From: Mucilaginibacter paludis DSM 18603
GTDB taxonomy: Bacteria; Bacteroidota; Bacteroidia; Sphingobacteriales; Sphingobacteriaceae
Direction: 5' to 3'
Assembly: GCF_000166195.2 (NCBI RefSeq)
Contig: NZ_CM001403.1
Location: 1,674,001 to 1,738,000 of the forward strand
Length of the DNA: 64,000 nt
In this document: positions 17,601 through 28,340 of the stretch, piece after piece
Layout of the letters: every line of letters starts with the position of its first letter
How positions within the stretch are numbered: position 1 is the first letter of the stretch
Program-made: the position numbers and the translations under genes
The notes under the pieces: model-generated
Database searches by the model: none
The model's input: only the letters and a program-made list of their open reading frames with translations
What the model was told of the DNA's origin: nothing

Positions 17601-20180
17601 ATGAATAAACTCTTTATATTATTTTTTTTTATACTACCTGTTTTCCAAAGAGCCTTTGCCCAAGAAATAAATATAACAGGTAAGATTATTAATAAGGATA
17701 CTCATAAACCTATTACCGATGGAACTATTACTATTTATAGCGCTCCAAAAAAAACCTATGTAACGTTTAGCGATAGTACGGGGCGATTTAATTTCCCATT
17801 GTACCTTTATAAACGAGCAAATAATATAAAAATCGGAGGATTGAACTACATAGATTTCCTGATCGATAATTCCATATCAATTGATACTTTACGTAAAAAC
17901 AGTTACTTTTTAGGAGAATATCAAATCAGCGCTAAAAATCTGGTGCTTCATGAAGTAAAAATTAAAAAAAAGAGATACAACGATACGACCAGGATAGATT
18001 TGTCAAAAAGGGTTTTCGAACGGTCCGTAATGGTCAGTGATTTATTTTCTTCACAGATGGGTTTCTCAAAAGATGCGAAAGGTCAACTGTATTTCAAAGG
18101 GAAAGCTGTATCCGACGTTTTAGTAAACAACGGCAGTTTTTTTGGAAAAAACAATATGGATATTTATAGCTTACTGCCTGCGTTAGTAATCAATAACATA
18201 GAGGTTACAGAAAGTGATATCGACAGCGTTACTAATACAACCATGCTAAGGCCCACTGTAAAAGTTAATATCAGCCTCAAAGATAAATTTAACAAAGGCA
18301 AATTTGGAAACGCCAATATAGGTGGGGGTACACTTGATAGATATCTGGTTAATGCAAACCTTTATACTTACAGGGACAAGGAGCAATTTTCAATAAGTGC
18401 TAATTCTAATAATGTTAATATCGGCGATAACCTTATCGGGCAACCTATTGTTAAATTTTCAACAAATTCCAATTATGCCAATGCAAATAGCTTAAAGTTA
18501 TTTTATCGGAATATATTATTCAAAAAAATTGAAATAGAGTTTACTGTAAAAGGCAACTTTGAAAATAAGGATTTCAGATCGGAGTCTGAAAGACAAGATC
18601 AAACTATTGATCAGTTTTCAAAAGTAGTAAACACCATTCGTTCCAAAACATTTGGAATATCGGAAACGGGCTTTAGCCTTAATTATAAAATTGATCCGCT
18701 AAATACTATTGCTTTTTCACAAAAGCTTGAGTACAATAAATTAAAAGAAACGGATTCTTTGAATTACAATATTTCATTCAACGGTAATAACACGGTTTCT
18801 CAGCAATTTAAAAACAGAAATATCACCAACTATCTTTTATCCTCCAAAATGCTTTATAGTAAAAGATTTACATCAAAAAAAGGACGTTTGTTAACCATTG
18901 ACATCAATAAAGATAACTATAACCCCGAAACAAGTGAGATTAATGATGTTGTTAATCTGCATAATGATGCTTTTTCCCGGTATTTTGTTAATGGAAGACG
19001 GCATGCGGATGAAAGCGATATTACATTAAATACAAATTTCACAGAACCTATCGGAGATGCTTCAAACATTGTTTTTTTTGCTGTTTATAAAACAGACCAT
19101 ATTAACTATCAATCTGATATTGATAGCGACACCATAAAAGCCGAATTGAATAACCTCTTTAAAGTATCCAATCAATATTACCAATCAGGTATCAAGGTCC
19201 AAAAAACCTTTGATAAAATATCTTTAAATGGCGCTGTGTCCGAAATACTCAATTTAAGAAGCGTGTCGGGTACAGCATACGATGCTGCCCGGTATTTTCA
19301 CATTAACTCCAGTGTTAAATTGGATTATAAAATCAACTCAAAAAAAAATCTACTTTTAGATTTTATCACCGAGACACATTATCCGGATATCAATCAGTTG
19401 ACAAACATTACCAATACTTTCGATCTGATATCGCAAATGAACAGCAATGTTAAATTGATACCAGAACAAAAAACCAGTATCAGGTTAGAATACAATATAA
19501 AAAAAACAGACCAGGAACGTTTATCCTTTACCGGGGGGGCTGATTATTTCAGGTCGAAATTCGGGTCTAATATAACTTATACACCTAATGGTATTCAAAA
19601 TTTTTTTTTGGATAATATAGGAAATTCAAAATCGGGGCAGTTGGGCTTCTCTATATTTAAAAACATTACCGATAAGTTTTATTTAAACTATAATTCATCC
19701 ATCAGTTATCAGGAAACACCTGCAATTGTTGATCGTGCACTTTTTGTAAATAATGGCGTAAATCTTAATCAGTCATTTTCAACTTCAAAAGAAATTGTCA
19801 AATCTGTATTATCAATAACTCCGGTAGTATCTTTTTTTTTCAACAAAAGCTACTACAATTCAACGAGTTCTGTGATAACCAACATTATTTATTCAGACAA
19901 TATAGCTGTCAATTTATACACCATACAAATCAACCTTTATCCTTATGCAAATTATAATCATAGCATTACAAACAACCTTTCGTTTTCAATGAATGCTGCT
20001 ATAAAAAAAAATATATTGAAAAAGTATGGTACGCTATGGATACAAGGATACGATATATTCAATTCTTTTAAGTTCAATAATAATTATGCCGGATCTACTT
20101 ATACACAATCCACAAGTTATTCTAATTTAAACAGATATATCATCATCGGTTTTAGTTTACAATTTAATAATATGAAATAA
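17601..20180 (+). CDS. Outer-membrane beta-barrel protein with N-terminal carboxypeptidase-like regulatory domain
   Basis: About 859 residues. The start at ATG 17601 gives a clean signal peptide (MNKLFILFFFILP, cleavage near RAFAQ); an in-frame ATG at 17544 would add 19 residues ahead of it. After the signal comes a CarboxypepD_reg-like fold (INITGKIINKDTHKPITDG), then a plug-like region (about 130-240) and a long barrel of alternating strands ending in IIGFSLQFNNMK. It resembles TonB-dependent-receptor-like barrels, but no conventional TonB box or SusC motif is evident. Codon use is clearly more AT-rich than in neighbouring genes, hinting at acquisition. Substrate unknown. Confidence 0.75.
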   Translation: MNKLFILFFFILPVFQRAFAQEINITGKIINKDTHKPITDGTITIYSAPKKTYVTFSDSTGRFNFPLYLYKRANNIKIGGLNYIDFLIDNSISIDTLRKNSYFLGEYQISAKNLVLHEVKIKKKRYNDTTRIDLSKRVFERSVMVSDLFSSQMGFSKDAKGQLYFKGKAVSDVLVNNGSFFGKNNMDIYSLLPALVINNIEVTESDIDSVTNTTMLRPTVKVNISLKDKFNKGKFGNANIGGGTLDRYLVNANLYTYRDKEQFSISANSNNVNIGDNLIGQPIVKFSTNSNYANANSLKLFYRNILFKKIEIEFTVKGNFENKDFRSESERQDQTIDQFSKVVNTIRSKTFGISETGFSLNYKIDPLNTIAFSQKLEYNKLKETDSLNYNISFNGNNTVSQQFKNRNITNYLLSSKMLYSKRFTSKKGRLLTIDINKDNYNPETSEINDVVNLHNDAFSRYFVNGRRHADESDITLNTNFTEPIGDASNIVFFAVYKTDHINYQSDIDSDTIKAELNNLFKVSNQYYQSGIKVQKTFDKISLNGAVSEILNLRSVSGTAYDAARYFHINSSVKLDYKINSKKNLLLDFITETHYPDINQLTNITNTFDLISQMNSNVKLIPEQKTSIRLEYNIKKTDQERLSFTGGADYFRSKFGSNITYTPNGIQNFFLDNIGNSKSGQLGFSIFKNITDKFYLNYNSSISYQETPAIVDRALFVNNGVNLNQSFSTSKEIVKSVLSITPVVSFFFNKSYYNSTSSVITNIIYSDNIAVNLYTIQINLYPYANYNHSITNNLSFSMNAAIKKNILKKYGTLWIQGYDIFNSFKFNNNYAGSTYTQSTSYSNLNRYIIIGFSLQFNNMK

Positions 20181-20265
20181 GCACAATTTAATATTCAATA
20201 CAGTTCGATTTAATATGCGTTAAATACTTTTAATCGACTAATCCACCGGCATAATTAAATCTATC

Positions 20266-21276
20266 ATGAAAAAAATCATCTTATTTTTTATCACAATTTT
20301 AAGCGGCAATATTATTTTTGCCCAATCTTTTTCAGGCCCATCGTCGGCCTTAACGGGCTCAACTATTACTCTGACTGCAGTTGGTGAAACAGCACAAGGT
20401 TTTAATACTACAGGATATAACTTTAACGCGATAACACAAATTGATAATAGCCAAACGGTAGTTACTTCGCCGTCTGGTGTAAATCCCAACTTGGTAAACT
20501 TCAGCGTAACACAAGTAGTTAACGTATACGGCTCCTCAAATCAACCAACTACAATTAAAGTAAGTGTATCAAATCCAACCAATTTTGCTATAACAGCAAG
20601 GTTTTATATCCAATGCACTTACTATACAGGGGTTACATCGCATAGCGGATATATATCCTATACAATAACAGTCAATCCAACTCCACCTACGTATGGCAAC
20701 AGCCCACAATCTGCAACGTTCACAAAAAATAATTGCGGACCAGGTTATGTAGGTACGCAGGTAACTATTACAGTTCCTGCAAATCAATTTACTTCAAATA
20801 TTTCTTATCCGGATGCAAATCAAAAAGCGATAAACTATCTTAATGCACAAGGTCAAAGTTCGGCAAATGCACAAGGGACTTGTTTAACCGCTATTTTTGT
20901 CCGTACTGAATTCCTTAATTCTTATACTGTCACAACTGATCATAAAACATGGAATGAACAAGCTAATCAATATATTACGGATGGCACAACGGACGTAACA
21001 TTTGCGGACATAACATTAAAAACCTATAGTGATGCAGCTTGTACCATACCATTGTCTCTAACAAATCCGTTAACGGTAAATATATCCCAAAGCTCTACTT
21101 ACGGGCCAACGACCCAGCTTTCATATACAGTACCTGCTGGCTCTTCGTCACTAGAACTTAAGAGTGCATTCCCTGTATTGGTAGTTGACAATACAAATTA
21201 TGACTATGATGAGAACATATTTAGATGGGATGTAATAGCTAACGGTACCGATTACGTTGCTAAACCAACTAATTAA
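20266..21276 (+). CDS. Secreted DUF5977-containing protein
   Basis: 336 residues with a signal peptide (MKKIILFFITILSG, cleavage near FAQSF). The N-terminal 130 residues are Thr/Ser/Asn-rich and beta-like (GSTITLTAVGETAQG). From about residue 150 comes a DUF5977-type unit, recognisable by FTKNNCGPGYVGTQV, the VPANQF stretch, the alternating SYPDANQKAINYLNAQGQ and the closing ANAQGTC. DUF5977 is common in surface and secreted Bacteroidota proteins and has no known function. No T9SS C-terminal signal is evident. It follows the barrel gene after 85 bases and may be its partner. Confidence 0.7.
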   Translation: MKKIILFFITILSGNIIFAQSFSGPSSALTGSTITLTAVGETAQGFNTTGYNFNAITQIDNSQTVVTSPSGVNPNLVNFSVTQVVNVYGSSNQPTTIKVSVSNPTNFAITARFYIQCTYYTGVTSHSGYISYTITVNPTPPTYGNSPQSATFTKNNCGPGYVGTQVTITVPANQFTSNISYPDANQKAINYLNAQGQSSANAQGTCLTAIFVRTEFLNSYTVTTDHKTWNEQANQYITDGTTDVTFADITLKTYSDAACTIPLSLTNPLTVNISQSSTYGPTTQLSYTVPAGSSSLELKSAFPVLVVDNTNYDYDENIFRWDVIANGTDYVAKPTN

Positions 21277-21322
21277 GTAATTAATTTTGCAATTGCTCGG
21301 CGGAGTTAGTCGAATACTATAA

Positions 21323-21369
21323 AGTAAAAGAGACGCTATATCATAAATCATGGTAGCTTCTCTTTTACT
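21323..21369 (+). terminator. Hairpin terminator candidate after the DUF5977 gene
   Basis: AGTAAAAGAGACGCTA (21323-21338) pairs with TAGCTTCTCTTTTACT (21354-21369) with one mismatch in 16 positions and a 15-base loop; the right arm contains the T-rich tract. It is AT-rich but long, and lies 46 bases after the stop codon. Confidence 0.55.
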
Positions 21370-21835
21370 GATTAGGAGCCTTCCAACGGATTTAGCTTTG
21401 TATCAGCCAATTTGATTATTGATATTATAGAATTTTTTATCCGTTATATTATAATCTCCTTCTGTCAAAAATTAATATATATACAATTGCGTTGTTCTAT
21501 TCGGAATTGGTTATATCCTTCAGGAACTTGGAATGTAATGCTTATATCATCCTGAGGATGTCGAGTTCGCTCTTTAGGTCTTAAACCCCCAATGTGAGGT
21601 TAAATTGTATTGCCTAAAAATCGCAGACACAAGTTAGAGGCAACATATTGATTATTTCATATCTCTAAATATTCCACTTCGGCAGAAGCATTAGTATTTA
21701 CATATACTATCGTAAATTCTAAAATTTTCATTCTTTATAATATTTATTAACATATGTGGGCATTTTGATACTATTGTTTAGCATTTGTTAACATTTTGTT
21801 TTTATTGTATCCACCATTACATAATACTGCGAGGG

Positions 21836-21843
21836 TAGTTTTG
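21836..21843 (+). promoter_or_regulatory. Candidate -7 element for susC-like gene
   Basis: TAGTTTTG matches TAnnTTTG and sits 20 bases before the start codon. No -33 TTTG at the expected distance; the nearest TTG (21805-21807) is 28 bases upstream. Confidence 0.35.
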
Positions 21844-21863
21844 CAGGATAATCCAAATCACAT

Positions 21864-24800
21864 ATGAAACAAAAACTACTCAAGTTGTCGCGGATGCTAT
21901 TAATCATGGTAACCGCGCTTATCTCATGGGGCAATTTGTTTGCCCAAAACAATACCGTAAGGGGTATTGTTGTTGACGATGCTAACCAGCCTTTGCCCGG
22001 CGTTAGCGTATTGCTTAAAGGCACAACTACAGGTACCGCAACGGGGGCCAATGGCCGTTTCACCATTTCAGCTTCTAAAGGTGAGGTTTTGGTGTTCAGC
22101 TCGCTTGGTTTTAACAAACAAGAGGTTACTGTTACTAAAGATCTTAACATTTCGGTTAAGATGGTATCCAGTTCAAATTCATTAACCGAAGTAGTTGTTA
22201 CTGCTTACGGAGTAAAAAAAGAAGTAAAAAACTTAGGCTACGCCGTTCAGGAAGTTAAAGGGGCCGATTTGATCAAGGCCCGTGATGCCAACCCGATCAA
22301 CTCTTTAGCCGGTAAAGTAGCCGGCTTATCAGTAGGTGCCAGTGCTGAAATGTTTGGCCGCCCGGAATTGGTTTTACGTGGCAGCAAAGACTTGTTATTT
22401 GTGGTTGACGGTTCGCCGGTTAACTCTGATACCTGGAACATCAGCCCTGACGATATTGAAACTTACTCGATATTAAAAGGCCCTAACGCGGCGGCCCTGT
22501 ATGGTTCGCGCGGTATTAACGGTGCTATTGTGATTACAACCAAAAAGGGCACTAAAGATGCCAAAGGCTGGGAAGTTAATTTTAACAACAGCCTTGTTTT
22601 TGACGGATCGTGGATAGCCGTTCCTGAAGCCCAAACCGAATATGGCCGCGGTAACGCCTATCATTACGAATACCAGTCTAGTAGGCACACTTTACACACC
22701 CCAAGCAGATGCCCTGTATGATAATGCAAACCGTTTAGGAGAATACGGCCCACGTTTTGAAGGTCAGTTATTACGACAGTATGATAGCCCATATAACGCG
22801 CTTACCGGCGTTAGAACGCCAACCCCATGGACAGCAAGGGGTGTTAACAATTACGATAATTTTGCCCAGCAGGGTTATACCAATACAAGCAATCTTGCTT
22901 TCAGCGGTAGCGGCACCAACTATTCTACCCGTTTTTCATATTCTCACTTATATCAAAAAGGTATTTTCCCAAATACAGCGATAAATTCCGACAACTTTAA
23001 CCTGAGTGCCAGTTATAACATCAACTCAAAGTTAACTATTGATGGTAATATTAACTATAATAAACAATATAGCCCTAACATCCCGGAAGTTACTTACGGT
23101 CCGCAAAGCTACATTTATATGTTTAAGGTATATGGCTCGGCAGACTATGACGTACGCGATCTGGAAGACATTTACAAAGGTCCTCAAGGTGTTCCCGACC
23201 TGGTTCAATACGCTCAGGAGTATGGTCGTTTGAACAATCCTTGGTTCGTTGCCAAAAAATGGTTACGCGGCCATGATAAAACTGACATTTACGCTTACTT
23301 AAAATTAAATTACAAATTCAACAACGATCTGAATCTGAGTTTACGCTCGCAAGTAAGCAGCTGGAACCAGAAGAAAACAGAGCAGGTGCCTTCATCAGCT
23401 AACTTAAACAGCTATACCGGTATCATTTCAGATTATTCTTTCGGCTGGTATGGCGACTATCGTGAAGACGACCGCCAATTGTTCGAGAACAACACTGATA
23501 TAGCCCTGAACTACAATCACAAATTCAGCAAATGGAATGTTAGCGGCTTATTAGGCGGTAACAACCGTACATTTACCTACAACTCCTTCTATGGCACAAC
23601 CAAAGGTCTTGCTCTGCCTAACGCCTATACCTTATCTAACTCAACATTACCAGCAGTAGAATTTACCTGGAACTCTAAGATGCAGGTGTATAGTGCTTTC
23701 TACTCGGCAGACTTTGGTTATGATAAATATTTCAACCTGAACACCACTGGCCGTGTAGATAACCTATCTACTTTGCCCAAGGATAACAATACATTCTTCT
23801 ACCCTTCGGCGTCATTATCGACGGTTGTTTCAGATTACATTCAATTGCCCGAATTTATCTCTTTCTTAAAATTCCGTGCCTCTGTAGCCGAAGTAAAAGG
23901 CGCTTTAACACAAGCTTCAATCGGTTCAGCTTTAACCCAGGTTACCGGCTATTCAATGAATACTTATTTAGGTTACAGCAGCGATGTGCTTACCCCTTAC
24001 GATGGCCCGAGCTACGCTAACCAAAACTCAGCTACGTCTTCTACCTTTTATAACGGCACTCCTTCCGTAACTTATAACAATACGTTAGCCAACAAAACTT
24101 TAAAACCTTACAACCGTTTATCTTTTGAGTATGGTGCTGACATCCGTTTATTAAAAAACCGTATAGGCTTTGATTTCACTTACTTTGATACCGATAACGG
24201 TCCTCAAATTTATCCTTATCCAATCCCCCCTTCAACTGCTTATACGGCTGTTAACTACAATGTTATCACCACAAAACGCAACGGTTTTGAATTAGCATTT
24301 AATGCAAGTATCCTAAAAAAACCCAAGGGTTTGAATTGGGACATGACTGTAAACTACTCAACATTTAAAGAAACCTTATCTAAAGTTTTTGAAGACAACA
24401 CGGCAGTAACCACGCTTACGCTGGGTAACCATACTTATAAAATTGGCGATAGGTTAGATGAGGTGTACGGCACCAAATACCTGCGCGATGGTAACGGTAA
24501 CGTTGTTTATAACACCTCTGGGGTTTTACTGACAGCTGCAGGCAACAACGCTCAAACTACGGGCTCTTTAGGTTTCCTTAACCCCGACTTTACCTTTGGT
24601 ATCAATAACAGATTCTCTTACAAAGCATTTAGCCTGAGCTTCCAGTTTGACGGCCGCATAGGGGGTAAAATCTACGATTATAACTATTACGCTACCCGTC
24701 AAGGTGGTACAGACTTATCAACCGTAACTGGCGTAATAGGCGCAGCCCGGTACGCTGAATGGTTGTCAACCAAAACCGGTACACAGGCCCCAACACCAGC

Positions 24801-25236
24801 TTTGATTGGTAACGAGTTAGGTCCAGGCGTGGTGATCACTTCTGGTACGCCAGTATTTGCTAACGGTGTTATCGCAAATATTGATCAACTTACTTTTGGT
24901 CCTAATACCAAGGCTATCTTAGTTCAGGCTTACCTAAACGGTAATGCAATTAAAGGCATCGATGAAGCGTGGATGGTAAGCCGCTCTTTCGCCAAATTAC
25001 GCGAAGTTACTTTAGGATATAATTTACCTTCAAGCCTGTTAAAAAATACCTTTATTAAAAGCGCTTCTTTTTCGCTTGTGGGTCGCAACCTATTATATTT
25101 TGCCGCACGTAAGGATTTTGATATCGACCAATACGCTTCTGGCTTTAACTCAAGTGATCGTTCAACCCAGAACAATAACGGCTTGCAGAGTTCAACCACC
25201 CGCAAATACGGTTTTAATATAAATCTGTCATTTTAA
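21864..25236 (+). pseudogene. SusC/RagA-family TonB-linked outer-membrane receptor, frameshifted
   Basis: Two overlapping frames together encode one SusC-like receptor of about 1,120 residues, the normal size. Frame 1 (21864-22721) has a signal peptide (ISWGNLFAQ), a carboxypeptidase-regulatory domain (VRGIVVDDANQPLPGVSVL), the TonB-box segment LTEVVVTAYG and the plug (SRGINGAIVITTKKG), but runs into an out-of-frame tail after YHYEYQ. The second frame, shifted by +1, continues with ALYDNANRLGEYGPRFEGQ and the whole barrel, ending FNINLSF at 25236. The break lies at about 22665-22720, consistent with one extra base or two missing. It could be a real inactivating mutation, phase variation or a sequencing error. 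SusC proteins import nutrients with a SusD lipoprotein, and the SusD gene follows at once. Confidence 0.88.
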
Positions 25237-25268
25237 TAAAATAGTTGATAAAAAATAATATATATCAC

Positions 25269-26882
25269 ATGAAAAAAACATTAAAAATCGTGGTTGCTAC
25301 GCTAACATTGGCTGTTACGATTACCAGTTGCCAAAAGGGCGATCTGGTTTCTAACCCAAATGCAGCTAATGCCGATGCAACCGTACCAGTAGCCTTAATT
25401 TTAAATCACATTACGGCTACACTTATACGCCAGGAAGAAATGCCTTTTGGTAACGATGCCACAAACAACAAAAACGCTTACAAAGCGAGCCAATATATGG
25501 TATCTAATTATGATAAATACTGGGGTACCAACAGTTACGACTGGAGTTATACCGCCCACTCTTATGATATCCTGAAATATACTATACAATTAGAAGTTCA
25601 GGCCAAAGCACAATTAGGCGCAACTAACAACAAGTATCTGGCCCTTGCTAAATTCTTCCGTGCTTATGCTTTCATCTGGCTTACTCAACGTGTTGGTGAT
25701 ATCCCAATGAGTCAAACAGGCGACCCTATTGCTTATCCTACGCCAACTTTTGACAGTCAGCATGATGTCTATAAAAATTGCCTGCAATTGTTAGATGATG
25801 CAAATACCTCGTTGAACTCAATAATAACTCCGGCAACACAAGGAACGGTATTTAATGCTGCTGGCGATATTTTCGGCCTTACAAATTTACAGTGGCAAAA
25901 ACTGATCAACACCTATCGTTTGCGTGTGCTGATCAGCCTGAGTAAAAGGGCAGATGACAATGCCGACCTAAACATTAAAACTCAGTTTGCAACCATTGTT
26001 AACAACCCAACTACCTATCCCATTATGACCGCTAACAGCGACAATATGGTTTATAAATACAATTCGGTTAATTTATACCCAAACTTTGCCTCGGGTAGCG
26101 ACTCTTATAACAACTATCTGTGTATAGGCAAACCTATTATTGATATTACAACCTCTACCGCTGATCCGCGTACCTTTTTGTTGGCTACCCCGGTAGATAA
26201 AGCCAACTATGCATCCTTTGCCAGCTATCGCGGTGCTCCCACCGGTACAGACGTTTCAATTTTATTGGCTACCAGCAGCAATTATTCAAATTTTAACGGT
26301 TCCCGTTATTTTGGTATTAAAACAGGTGCCACAGCCGAGCCTTTTATCTTTATCGGTTACCCTGAAATGTGCTTCAACATTGCCGAAGCAATCAATCGCG
26401 GATGGGTGGGTACGCTTACTGCTGCCGATGCCAAGAGCTGGTATGATAAAGGAGTTTTAGCATCATTTGCTAATTTTGGTTTAACATTAAATGCAACTGC
26501 CAACCAATCGATCAGGGTTTCTGACGTAGGTACAGGTACTTATGGTAACGTTACCACTGATTATGCTACCTTTCTGGCTAATATTGCTTATAATACGACT
26601 ACTCCCGCCACTGCTTTAAATCAGATTTTGACCCAAAAATATGTGGCCATGGTTATGAATTCAGGTTGGGAATCCTTTTATAACTACCGCCGTACCGGTG
26701 TTCCAGCATTTGCTACAGGGCCTGCAAATACCGGTTATAAAACTACCGGAGGTATCATCCCTCGTCGTTTTCTGTATCCATTAGACGAAATTAACGCTAA
26801 CGGTGCCAACTACAACGCATCATTAAATACACAATTTGGTGGTACTGATGATGTAACGAAAGACATGTGGTTAACTAAATAA
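25269..26882 (+). CDS. SusD/RagB-family nutrient-binding outer-membrane lipoprotein
   Basis: 537 residues from ATG 25269, chosen because it gives a lipoprotein signal (MKKTLKIVVATLTLAVT) with lipobox ITSC and Cys at about residue 20. The sequence fits the SusD-like_2 subfamily: early NHITATLIRQEE helix, ALAKFFRAYAFIWLTQRVGDIPMSQ (TPR-like core), WQKLINTYRLRVLISLSKR, and near the C terminus YNYRRTGVPAF and IPRRFLYPLDE. SusD caps the SusC barrel and binds the substrate at the cell surface. It begins 32 bases after the SusC stop, so the two form one operon. No glycan-degrading enzyme is adjacent, so the substrate class is open. Confidence 0.92.
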   Translation: MKKTLKIVVATLTLAVTITSCQKGDLVSNPNAANADATVPVALILNHITATLIRQEEMPFGNDATNNKNAYKASQYMVSNYDKYWGTNSYDWSYTAHSYDILKYTIQLEVQAKAQLGATNNKYLALAKFFRAYAFIWLTQRVGDIPMSQTGDPIAYPTPTFDSQHDVYKNCLQLLDDANTSLNSIITPATQGTVFNAAGDIFGLTNLQWQKLINTYRLRVLISLSKRADDNADLNIKTQFATIVNNPTTYPIMTANSDNMVYKYNSVNLYPNFASGSDSYNNYLCIGKPIIDITTSTADPRTFLLATPVDKANYASFASYRGAPTGTDVSILLATSSNYSNFNGSRYFGIKTGATAEPFIFIGYPEMCFNIAEAINRGWVGTLTAADAKSWYDKGVLASFANFGLTLNATANQSIRVSDVGTGTYGNVTTDYATFLANIAYNTTTPATALNQILTQKYVAMVMNSGWESFYNYRRTGVPAFATGPANTGYKTTGGIIPRRFLYPLDEINANGANYNASLNTQFGGTDDVTKDMWLTK

Positions 26883-26906
26883 TAAACTAAATCAAACCAA
26901 TCACCG

Positions 26907-26934
26907 GGGGTTCTGTTCGCAGAGCCCCTTTTTT
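26907..26934 (+). terminator. Strong intrinsic terminator after susD
   Basis: GGGGTTCTG (26907-26915), a TTCG tetraloop (26916-26919), then CAGAGCCCC (26920-26928) and six T. One G-T wobble. It lies 24 bases after the susD-like stop and just ahead of the phosphatase gene, so that gene is either read through at reduced level or has its own promoter. Confidence 0.85.
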
Positions 26935-26947
26935 AATTAATGGAAGC

Positions 26948-27769
26948 ATGAAAAAGATCTTATTTTTATTCACGTTGGCAATCATCTCGCACTCGGTTTT
27001 CGCCCAGGTTGCCGATAGCACCAAACGCAAAGTAAATTTACAAGGTGCCGTAAACTTCAGAGACCTTGGCGGTTATACCACACAAGACGGGCACCATGTT
27101 AAGTGGGGCAAAATTTACCGCAGCGCGGATCTGAGCAAACTGACCGATGCCGACCTGGCCGAACTTAAAAACAGAAAGATAACTTATGATGTGGATTTAA
27201 GAGGCACCCAGGAATCAAAAGCCGCCCCCGACCGTTTAAACCCTAATACTGATTACATCTTATGCCCTGCAGGTAGCGAGAACCTGGGCGAATGGATGAA
27301 GAACATCGGTACCCTGAAAGGTAACGGAGGCGATTCGCTGATGACGGTTTTTTATGCCAATTCCCAATACTTTAAAGATAGGTACAAACCCTTTTTTGAT
27401 AAATTACTTGCCGTACCCAACCAGGAAAGCTTAGTTTTCCATTGCTCGGCCGGTAAAGACAGAACAGGCATTGGCGCCGCTTTACTACTTTACAGCTTAG
27501 GTGTACCTTATGATGTTATTGTAAACGATTATTTGGCATCTGATTATTACCGCAAAGCTGAAAGCGCAAGGTCTGTTGCTGGTATGGTTCAGCTCATGCA
27601 TATCGACCCCGAAGTAGCTAAATCCATGTTGGGCGTAAAAAAGGAATATATTGATGCCTCTTTTAGCGCAATCAAAACCCAATACGGTTCGGTTGATAAT
27701 TTTTTAAAAAATGAGATAGGGCTTGATGCAGCCAAAACTAAAATGCTTAAAAATAAGTTTTTAGAATAA
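26948..27769 (+). CDS. Secreted tyrosine-protein phosphatase-like protein (cysteine phosphatase, Y_phosphatase3 type)
   Basis: 273 residues with a signal peptide ending near HSVFAQ. The family start motif NFRDLGGY is at about residue 36, with IYRSADLSKLTDADL after it; the P-loop HCSAGKDRTG at about residue 161 supplies the catalytic Cys and Arg. This IphP-like group hydrolyses phosphotyrosine, phosphoinositides or other phosphate esters; a periplasmic location suggests an external substrate. It starts 14 bases after the terminator that closes the susCD-like operon, which suggests, without proving, a link to uptake of a phosphorylated nutrient. Confidence 0.88.
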   Translation: MKKILFLFTLAIISHSVFAQVADSTKRKVNLQGAVNFRDLGGYTTQDGHHVKWGKIYRSADLSKLTDADLAELKNRKITYDVDLRGTQESKAAPDRLNPNTDYILCPAGSENLGEWMKNIGTLKGNGGDSLMTVFYANSQYFKDRYKPFFDKLLAVPNQESLVFHCSAGKDRTGIGAALLLYSLGVPYDVIVNDYLASDYYRKAESARSVAGMVQLMHIDPEVAKSMLGVKKEYIDASFSAIKTQYGSVDNFLKNEIGLDAAKTKMLKNKFLE

Positions 27770-28340
27770 TAGAGGCTTAAGCCGATTATTGAACCGGAGT
27801 TTTCGTGTCTTTGAGTTGATATCTTTTCATCACGTCCGGGACTCAAGATTCCCGGCTCAGAACCCCTGATTCAGAACTCCATATTCAGCCCTAAAAACGG
27901 CACATCAGTAAAAACAAAAAGCGGGATCTTTACAACCCGCTTTTTTTATAAAGAACGTTTAAGAAAGAATCGAACAAATTCTTAACTATCTAATATACAG
28001 AAAAATAAATAAATAAAAACAATTATTTAGATTATGTAATTGTGTATTTTATATTAACTAAATAATTAATGAAGGAGTTTAACTTTGCAAAATCGGCCGT
28101 CTAATTTCAGGTATTTCTTGTTTGTACCATATGCCGTATTGCCATAATTTTTATGTATTCAGGTCATTACCAGAACATCAGTATATGCCCGCTCAGCTCA
28201 ATGCCTTAACTTCCATATCGGCTTAATCAGGCTACTCAACATTAAAGCGCTCCCCACACAAACAATAAATCAGTAGCGGGCTTTTTTGCTGCAGTTGAAA
28301 TATTTAATTTTTTGCTCCGTTTACAAAGTACCCGAACACT
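27770..28340. other. Intergenic region with terminator and an orphan promoter-like motif
   Basis: 571 bases. Holds the terminator at 27916-27945 and an AT-rich part with an inverted repeat, AATTATTTAG (28021-28030) / CTAAATAATT (28058-28067), followed by TAACTTTG (28080-28087), a match to the -7 consensus about 250 bases before the next gene. No credible reading frame seen between that motif and the XRE gene. Confidence 0.4.
27916..27945 (+). terminator. Intrinsic terminator downstream of the phosphatase gene
   Basis: AAAAAGCGGG (27916-27925) pairs perfectly with CCCGCTTTTT (27936-27945) around a 10-base loop, and the T run continues to 27947. The A and T flanks make it a likely bidirectional terminator. 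It lies about 150 bases after the stop codon. Confidence 0.8.

Larger units (their letters stand above)
21277..21863. other. Intergenic region upstream of the susC-like gene
   Basis: 587 bases without a gene. It contains the terminator hairpin at 21323-21369 and, close to the susC-like start, a TAnnTTTG-type -7 element at 21836-21843. The middle is AT-rich with nothing recognised. Confidence 0.5.
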
